64,000 nt of DNA from positions 971,551 to 1,035,550 of the forward strand of contig NW_004454240.1 in assembly GCF_000283155.1 (NCBI RefSeq), read 5' to 3'. Under the pieces are notes generated by a model that made no database searches, had not been told where the DNA came from, and was given only the letters and a program-made list of their open reading frames with translations. Source of the DNA: Ceratotherium simum simum (Eukaryota; Chordata; Mammalia; Perissodactyla; Rhinocerotidae). This document shows positions 56,593 to 64,000 of this stretch, one piece after another. Each line of letters opens with the position of its first letter. Within the stretch, counting starts at the first letter, position 1. The position numbers were made by a program, and so were the translations under genes.

Positions 56593-57337
56593 AATTCTAG
56601 CCAGAGCAATTAGGCAAGAAAAAGAAGTAAAAGGCATTCAAAGTGGAAAGGAAGAAATAAAACTATCTCTATTCACAGATAAGATGATTTTATACATAGA
56701 AAACCCTAAAGAATCCACACCAAAAAAAATCTAATAAACAAATTCAAATAAACTAAATAATAAAAATCTCATAAACAAGTTCAGCAAAGTTGCAGGATAC
56801 AAAATCAACACGTGAAAATTAGTTGTATTTCTATATACTAGCAATGAACAATCTGAAAAGGCAATAAAGAAAATAATTCCATGTACAATAGCATCAAAAA
56901 GAATAAAATACATAGGAATAGACTTAACCAAGGAGGAGCAAGACTTGTACACTGAAAATTACAAAACGTTGGAAGAAATTAAAGAAGACCTAAATAAATG
57001 GAAAAACATCTTATGTTCATGGATTAGAAGACTTAATATTGTTAAGATGACAATACTCCCCAAAGCATCTACAAATTCAATTTAATCTCTGTCAAAATGA
57101 GATTTTGCAGAAATAGAAAAACACATCCTAAAATTCATTTGGAATTTCAAGGGACCCCAAAGAGCCAAAATAGTCTTGAAAAAGAAGAATGAAGCTGGAG
57201 GGCTCACACTTCCTGATTTCAAAATTTACTACAAAGCTACAGTAATCAAAACACTGTGGTACTGGCATAAGTACAGACATAGACCAATGGAACAGAATAG
57301 AGAGCCCAGAAATAAACCCTCGCATATGTGGTCAGTT

Positions 57338-57496
57338 GATTTTTTTTTCTGCTGAGTAAGATTCGCCATGAGCTAACATCTGTTGCCAATCTTCCTCTTT
57401 TGTTTTTTCATGTGAGCTGCAGCACAGCCACTATCAGACAAGTGGTGTGCTTCTGCGCCCGGAAACCGAAACTGGGCTGCCGAAGTGGAGCGTGCT
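57338..57496 (-). repeat. 5'-truncated ERE in the L1
   Basis: Inverted ERE body without the GGCCGGCC head. TGGTCAGTTGATTTTT is repeated on both sides (about 57329 and 57502). Confidence 0.88.
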
Positions 57497-59369
57497 GATA
57501 TGGTCAGTTGATTTTTGACAAGGATGTCAAGACCATTCATTGGGAAAGGACAGTCTCTTTAAGGAGTGGTGTTAGAACCACTGGATATCCACATGCAAAA
57601 TGATGAAGTTAGACTCTTACATTACACCATATACAAAAATTAACTCAAAATGAATCAAAGACCTAAATATAAGAGCTAAAATGATAAGACTCTTAGAAGA
57701 AAATATAGGGGAAAATCTTCATGACATTGGCTTTGGCAATGATTTCTTGGATTTGACACCAAAAGCACAGATAACAAAAGAAAGATAGATAAATTGGACT
57801 TCATAAAAATTGAAGACTTTTGTGCATCAAAGGACACTATCAAGAGAGTGAAAAGAAAACTCGCAGAATGGGAGAAAATATTTACAAATCATATACCTGA
57901 AAAGGGATTAATATCCAGAATAATATAAAGAACTCCTACAATTCAACAACAAAGAAAACAATCCAAAAATGAGTAAAGGACTTGAATAGACATTTCTCCA
58001 AAGAAGATATATAAATGGCTAACAAGCACATGAAATGATGCTCAACATCATTACCCATGAGAGAAATGCAAATCTAAACCACAATGAGATACCACTTCAC
58101 ATCTATTAGGAAGGCTATTATAAACAAAATAAAACAAAAACAGAAAATAACAAGTGTTGGCAAGAATGTGGAGAAATTAGAACCCTCATGCATTGCTGGT
58201 GGGAATGTAAAATGGTGTGGCTACTGTAGAAAACAGTTTGGCAGTTCCTTAAAAAGTTAAACATAGAATTATTATATGATCCAGCAACTCCACACCTAGG
58301 TATACACCCAAATGAATTGAAAACAGGGACTCAAATAGATACTTCTACACAAAAATCACAGCAGCATTATTCACATAGTCAAAAGGTGCAAGCAAACCAA
58401 GCGTCCATCAACAGATGAATGGGTAAATAATATGTGGTATATACACAAAGTGTTTCAGCCATAAAAAGGAATGAAATTCTGACATATCCTACAACATGGA
58501 TGAACCTTGAAGACATTATGCTAAGTGAAAGAAGCCAGTCACGAACGGACAAATACTGTACGATTCCACTAATATGAGGTACTTAAAGTAGTCAAATTCA
58601 CAAAGACAGAAAGTAGAATGGGGGTTACTAGGGCATGAGGGTAGGGGGAATGAGTAGTTATTGCTTAATGGATACAGAATTTCTGTTTGAGGTAACGAAG
58701 GGTATTAGAAATAGTGATGATGGTTGCACAACATTGTGAACGTGATTAATGCCAGTGAATTGTACACTTAAAAAGGGTTAAAATGGCAAATTTTATGTAT
58801 ATATATTTACCACAATTAAAAACGCACAACCATTGATAAAGAGAAAACCATAAAAGCAGCCAGAGGAAAAAAGATATGTTATGTGCAGAGGAATAAAGAC
58901 AAGAAGGACAACAGATTTCTTGTCAGAAACAGTGCAAACCAGAAGTCGGTGGAGCACCATCTTTAAAGAACAGGTACTGGAAGAAAAAAAAAACCCTGCC
59001 AACCTAGAATCCTATGTTCAGAAGCTATAAAAGTGTAGTACGAGCCATCCTGTGATGGAACTGCTCTGTGTTTTGACTGAGGTGGTGGTTGCACAAATCT
59101 ACACATGTGATAAAATTGCATAGAACTAAACACACACACACAAACACACATGCACACACAAATGAGAGTACATAAAGCTGGTGAGATCTGAATAAGGTCT
59201 GTGGATTGTATCCATGTCAAATCCTGGTTGTATGGTGTACTATAGTTACGTAAGATGTTACCACTGGGGGAAACTGGGTGAAGGGTATTGGGATCTCTGT
59301 ATTATTTTTTTTAACAAGTATCTGTGAATCTATAGTTATCTCAAAATAAAAAGTTAAAACAAAACCATA

Positions 59370-59780
59370 CATTTATTATCTCTCTATTCCTATGGGTCAG
59401 GAAACTGGGCACTGCTTCCCTGCATTCAACTCAAGGTGCAACTGGAGCAAGGTCTGCTTTTGCGTTCACTCTGTGGTTGTTAGCAGGATTCAGCTCCTTG
59501 TGGACTACTGGACTGAGGGTCTCAGTTACTTGCCATTTTGGCCTCTCCACAGGGCAGCTCACAACATGGCAGGTGGTTTCCTCAGAGTGAGCAAGCAAGA
59601 GAGTGCCAGCAAGATGGAAGTCATGGTCTTTTGTAACTTAGTCTTGGAAGCAACATCCCATCACCTTTGCTGTATTCTATTTGTTAGGTCACTAGATCCA
59701 GCCCACACTCAAGAGGAGGGGATTATACAAAGGCATGAACACCAGGAGGTGGGGACCATTGGAGGCTATCTATCATAGTA
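59370..59780 (-). mobile_element. MaLR-type LTR fragment
   Basis: Antisense LTR text: TCAGCTCCTTGTGGACTACT, then GGTCACTAGATCCAGCCCAC and ACTCAAGAGGAGGGGATTAT. Resembles MLT1-class elements; no coding capacity. Confidence 0.55.
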
Positions 59781-59782
59781 AC

Positions 59783-60546
59783 TGTTGGGGCCCAGGGCAG
59801 GCTGCCGCAAAATATCCCTCAATGTCATATTGATTACTTTGAATTAAAGTTACTTGAGGGCCGGCCCCGTGGCTTAAGTGCATGCGCTCCGCTGCTGGTG
59901 GCCCGGGTTCGGATCCCGGGCGTGCGCCAACACACCGCTTCTCCGGCCATGCTGAGGCCGTGTCCCACATACAGCAACTAGAAGGATGTGCAGCTATGAC
60001 ATACAACCATCTACTGGGGCTTTGGGAGGAAAAAATAAATAAATAAAATTATAAAAATAAATAAATAAATAAACAAAAAAGGAAAAAAAAAGTTACTTGA
60101 GAAGTAGCCAATGCAAAAAAAGGCATTCTGACCCTCCTGTCTCTGTTCCCCCTGAAAGCGGGAAATAAATCTCCCATGTGAAAGGTGCTCTCCCTGCATC
60201 CTTATTACCAGAGCTAGGGTATTCAGGGCTGAGATGCCTGCATAAACAAACCTTGTTAATTTACTACCTGAAGCCTAAACTCTGTTTAAATTCCTCTCTT
60301 ATTATGTACTCCAAACCTAAGTTTCTTTGTCCTGTCATTCCTCACAAATTTATTCTTTCTTTGTGCAAAAGATATATATACTGCCTGCTTTGTTCACTCT
60401 CCGAGCATCATTTCTCTATCATCTCCAATACCTATGTATTAAACTGGGTTTTTCTCCTGTTAATCTGGTCTTGTGTCAATTTTATTATTAGTCCAGCCAT
60501 AAGAACACAAGAAGGGTAGAAGGGGGCAATTTCCCCCTCCCTGACA
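59783..60546 (+). mobile_element. Solo LTR (ERV1-like), with an ERE inside
   Basis: TGTTGGGGCCCAGGGCAG to ...CCCTCCCTGACA, i.e. TG...CA ends. Flanking 4-mers TAAC / TAGC differ by one base. The 3' part (GTCTTGTGTCAATTTTATTA, then CCAGCCATAAGAACACAAGA) is shared with the LTR at 63854. No viral genes. Confidence 0.7.
59859..60088 (+). repeat. ERE SINE in the solo LTR
   Basis: Head GGCCGGCCCCGTGGC, tail of (AAAT)n then A-run. Perfect 13-bp duplication AAAGTTACTTGAG (59846-59858 and 60089-60101). Confidence 0.96.
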
Positions 60547-61200
60547 TAGCCAAAGAAAATACATTAAAGGATGAGTAATAAAGTCATTTGACCCACCAGA
60601 TATAATTAAATGCATAGTAATTGAACAATTTTACAGTGGTTCAGAAACAAACAAAAAGATTAAATAGAACTGAATAGAGTCCAGGATGACTCAACCACTG
60701 TTAAGAGCAAAAATTGGAAAGTTCAATGTCCATCAATAGGATGTTAAAAAATAATGAGGCATGAGGCCGGCCCTGTGGCATAGTCATTAAGTTCAGCATG
60801 CTCCACTTCGGCAGCCCAGGTTCGCAGGTTGGGGTCCCAGGCATGGACCTATACCACTCATCAAGCAATGCTGTGGCAGCATCCCACATATAAAATGGAG
60901 GAAGATGGGCACAGATGTTAGCTCAGGGCAACTCTTCCTCAAGCAAAAGGAGGAGGATTGGCAACAGGTGTTAGCTCAGGGCCAATCTTCCTCACTAAAA
61001 AAAAATAATAACAATAATGAGGCAAACTGGGGAAATCCGAATAAAGATTGGTAAATTGTATCAATGTCAATATCCTCGTTGTGATATTATACTATAGTTT
61101 TGCAAAATGTTGCCATTGGGAGAAACTGGGAAAAGGGTACAATGGATCTCTATTATTTCTTACAATTATCTCAATAAAAATTTCAATTAAAAAAGAATGA
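60547..61200 (+). repeat. L1 3' end remnant and unassigned sequence
   Basis: 61025-61195 repeats the L1 3' end seen at 59200-59365 (AAATGTTGCCATTGGGAGAA, then AATTATCTCAATAAAAATTT). 60547-60760 is not assigned. Confidence 0.55.
60762..61012 (+). repeat. ERE SINE
   Basis: Head TGAGGCCGGCCCTGTGGC, A-rich tail. Perfect 12-bp duplication AATAATGAGGCA (60750-60761 and 61013-61024). Confidence 0.95.
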
Positions 61201-61202
61201 GA

Positions 61203-61404
61203 TGAGCCAGGCTGATGGCCTAGCAGTTAAAGTTTGGTGCCCTCCACTTCAGCGGCCCAGGTTTGGTTTTCAGGCATGGAACCAGACCATTTGTCTGTCA
61301 GTAGCCATGCTGTGGCAGCAGCTCACATACAACTAGAAGGACTTACAACTAGAATATATACAACTATGTACTGGGGCTTTGGGGAGGAAAAAAAAGGATG
61401 AGGA

Positions 61405-61436
<32 letters not shown>

Positions 61437-61440
61437 AGAG
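61203..61440 (+). repeat. ERE-related SINE, second type, followed by (GT)n
   Basis: GAGCCAGGCTGATGGCCTAG head, ACTATGTACTGGGGCTTTGG tail, A-run to about 61397. A GT microsatellite follows at 61404-61436. Confidence 0.85.
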
Positions 61441-61849
61441 AGAGAGATATTCATAATATATTGTGTAAAAAGAAAGTTGCAGAATAATATGTATAGTATG
61501 ACCTCCTTTTTGATAAAATATGTATTATCTATTACAAAAATTTAACTAAGTAAAACAAACTTTTATTTCATAAAGTAGAAGAAAAATACCTTACTATATC
61601 CCTCTACTACATCCAACAAATCTGTTTTGCTCTTGGAGTTCCCTGTCTTGGTTAACGGCATAATCATCTCCTAAGATATAAATATTGGAGTCCTTTTCTA
61701 CCTTCTCCACATTTCCCCTCTTCATTTGGTTACCAATATTCATAAAGATCTAGCAAAACTGTTTCCTTTGTCCTTTATCCTCATTCATTGTTTTTCTTCT
61801 GAATTATTACAATAATTTTCTAACTGATGTCCCTGACTTACTTGCTAAG

Positions 61850-62350
61850 AGAACTCAGATATGTGCACGGAAGAAATATGCCCAACTCCAGGCAATGAAT
61901 CATGCTTGGTCTAAATCTGTTTGCCCTTGTCAGATTCCCACCTATGCAGCCTTCCTAAGCTGCAAATTGCCATTTAATCCAGTATTGGCCAGGAGATCAA
62001 GGGAAGTGTGTTGATAATTGGAGAAAGCTTCTGCTTTCATGATATAAGGGACAGCCATAGCTGGTGTCACTACTGTCTCCATTTTTCCTTTGCCAAACAT
62101 GAATATGATTACTGGAGCTGAAGCTGCCATCCTGTGACCATGAGGTAACAAGCATGAGTGCAAAAAGCCAACATGCCAAGGAGGGTTGAACGTAAAGATA
62201 GAGATTGAATTCTTAATGCCATTGCTAAGCCATTGAACCAATACCAGCAACTACCTATCCCCAGACTTCTTATGTGAGAATAACAAATCCCTACTTGTTT
62301 AAATCAAGTTGTCTGTTACTTATAGCCACACAAATGTCATCATGTTACTT
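61850..62350 (+). mobile_element. MaLR-type LTR fragment
   Basis: GGAGCTGAAGCTGCCATCCT, then GTGACCATGAGGTAACAAGC and AAAAGCCAACATGCCAAGGA, the familiar MST/MLT-class LTR text. Boundaries approximate. Confidence 0.6.
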
Positions 62351-63850
62351 TCCTACTTAAAACCCATCAATTTCAGGACATAGTCCATTCTTCATGGAAT
62401 GGCATATGGTAACCATCAAGATTTGGCTCCTATCTCCTTTCCAGATGCATTTTCCACCATTATCTTAGGTATTCCAAATCACCTGCAAATTCACCATGAA
62501 ATATGTTCTTAGGCATCCATGCGTGTGGATATGTGGCTTTCTCTGGAATGCCTTCCCTGATTTGTACAATTAAATAACTCTTTTTCTCTTTCAAATATCG
62601 GTGCAATGGTTACTTGCCGTTTAAAGTCTTTCTAACTTCCCCAAGCAGTGTTAGATGATCCCTCTCTGCTACCAAAGTATCTATTTTATCCATTTCACTA
62701 GATTAACCTATTAGGTTGTAGATTTTATTTACTTAACATCTTTCCATTCCTAGGCTGAGGACTACTTGGACATAAGAATTTTGTCTTAAATGTCAGCATC
62801 TAAAGTATATCTCCCCACACACACATGCACATACACATATGTGCACATACAATCTTTAGACTCTCACATCCCCCTTGAGATACTGCCTCTTTCTCTGTTC
62901 CCCTTAATGGTAAAGCTCCTCACATGTCTATACTCACTGTCTCTACTTCTCACATCTCATTCTCTCTTACACCAACTGTAACTAGGCTTTCACTACCACA
63001 ACTCCACTGAAACTGTTCTTGTCAATAATCCAATTGCCTTCATTTTGCCAAATCCATTTTCCCTCAGTTCTCAGGCATCATCCTTCTGCACCTCTCAGCA
63101 GCATTTCACATAGTCGATTATGACTGCCTTTTTGAAATTCTTTTTACTTGGCCTCTGGGAACTGTACTCCCATCTGCTGATTTTCTCCTTACTTCAGAGT
63201 CTGTTCCTTCTCAGCCTCCTTTAATGAGTCCTCTGCATCTTCCTGGCCTCTATAATTGTTGGAGTACCCCAGGACTCAGTCCTTTAACCTCTTCCCTTCT
63301 TCGTACTCAATTCTCGGGTGGTCTCACCTAATTCCATGGCTTTAAACACCATCTACATGGTGATGATTCCCAAATTCATATCTCGAGCCCCAACCACTCC
63401 CCTCAGCTCCAAACTCATATAGCCAATTACTTATTCAACATCTCCACTTGGATGTCAAATGGCACCTTCATCTAACATGTCAAAAACGGAACTCTTTATT
63501 TTCCCCTCCAAACCTTCTTTTCCCTCCATGTTCTCCATTTCATTAAATAGCATCTCTAACCTTCCCCTCTTTCAGGCCTGGGAGTCAATCCTGAGTCCTC
63601 TCTTTGTCTCATGCCTCACATCCAATCCATCAGCAACTCCTGTTGGCTTTACCTTCAGAATTATCTTCAGAATCCCTACTCTAACCACTTCTCTCTATCT
63701 CCATTACTACCAACCTCATCCAAGCCATTACTATCTCTTGCCTGATTACTACAATATCCTACTAACTAGTATCCCTGCTTCCACCATTGCTCCCTAGTAT
63801 TTACCACAAAGCCTAAGTGATCCTTTTAAAAATGTAAATAAAGTCATGTC
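62340..63850 (+). repeat. L2 LINE fragments
   Basis: 62340-62790 reads as an L2 3' region. 62850-63845 is L2 reverse-transcriptase text with multiple stops (e.g. CACATCCAATCCATCAGCAA, then CTCCTGTTGGCTTTACCTTC). The order is 3' end first, so these are two separate insertions or a rearranged one. Confidence 0.65.
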
Positions 63851-63853
63851 ACT

Positions 63854-64000
63854 TGTCAGGGAAGAGGGAGAATCCCCCTCTGCCCTTTCCCTTAAGGTTC
63901 TTATGGCTGGCCAAATAATTAACAAGACAGGTTAGCAGGAGAAAATAATACCAAGTTTAATAACATGTATACATGGGAGAAACCAGGGAAACTGAGTTTC
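63854..64000 (-). mobile_element. ERV1-like LTR, cut by window end
   Basis: Starts TGTCAGGGAAGAGGGAGA, the inverse of an LTR 3' end. Its reverse complement aligns with the 3' part of the LTR at 59783-60546 (CCAGCCATAAGAAC, TTTTCTCCTG). It continues past the window. Confidence 0.65.

Larger units (their letters stand above)
53880..59365 (+). repeat. Old L1 LINE with scrambled segment order
   Basis: 53880-55210 reads as 5' region and ORF1-like text. 55213-57900 is the ORF2 reverse-transcriptase region (RNERGDITIDLTEIKRIIRD near 55424, then YYEQLYANKSKEIDKFLETH). 57900-58825 is an L1 3' UTR. 58826-59030 returns to ORF1-like text, and 59030-59365 is a second 3' end. The RT motif FADDMILY is degraded to FTDKMILY near 56675. 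It is interrupted at 55630, 56512 and 57338. No intact protein remains. Confidence 0.85.

Noticed and set aside
59392..59778. 128-codon plus-strand open frame
   Set aside because: Lies within an antisense MaLR-type LTR fragment; no known protein similarity recognised.
59783..64000. A complete endogenous provirus between two LTRs
   Set aside because: The LTRs are in opposite orientation and the interior is L1, ERE, MaLR and L2 sequence with no gag, pol or env.

Overview
This window is mammalian chromosomal DNA. It contains a long spliced gene, GT-AG introns, a CpG-island promoter, and dense LINE, SINE, LTR and DNA-transposon remnants. The organism is almost certainly an odd-toed ungulate (horse, donkey, zebra, rhinoceros or tapir). 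About sixteen copies of the tRNA-derived ERE SINE are present, recognisable by the GGCCGGCCC head and the GATGTTAGCTCAGGG(C)CAATCTTCCTC body, and this family is characteristic of Perissodactyla. The main gene is X-linked in mammals, so this is probably X-chromosome sequence. I cannot choose a species from the sequence alone.

Positions 1-33.1 kb hold the whole OGT gene (O-GlcNAc transferase) on the minus strand. All 22 coding exons can be placed with canonical splice sites. Their coding lengths sum to 3141 nt, which is exactly 1046 codons plus a stop. The 3' UTR fills 1-1893 and probably runs off the left edge. The promoter CpG island lies at about 31.9-33.25 kb and carries YY1, ETS, NRF1-like and E-box motifs. 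Intron 4 holds an in-frame alternative leader matching the mitochondrial-isoform (mOGT) N-terminus, and a striking cluster of TGCGC/GCGCA motifs. Intron 18 carries a decayed direct duplication of the 3' half of exon 15 with its flanking intron.

Positions 33.3-43.1 kb lie upstream of OGT. First comes a decayed antisense coding-like segment of unknown parentage. Then comes a nested set of insertions: a minus-strand MaLR-type LTR is split by a near full-length SOCS6 processed pseudogene (35.30-41.90 kb, 11-bp target-site duplication). That pseudogene is itself interrupted by an RTE-like LINE piece and a truncated L1. The right half of the LTR is split again by an L1 piece and an ERE.

Positions 43.1-64 kb contain no gene I can support. 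They hold a long degraded L2 (endonuclease to 3' end), several antisense L1 3' regions, a scrambled plus-strand L1, a second L2, two LTRs of one family in opposite orientation, and most of the EREs. I found no CRISPR array, tRNA or rRNA gene, and no prokaryote-style system. The most interesting points are inside OGT (mOGT leader, motif cluster, exon-15 duplication) and the nested SOCS6 retrocopy.
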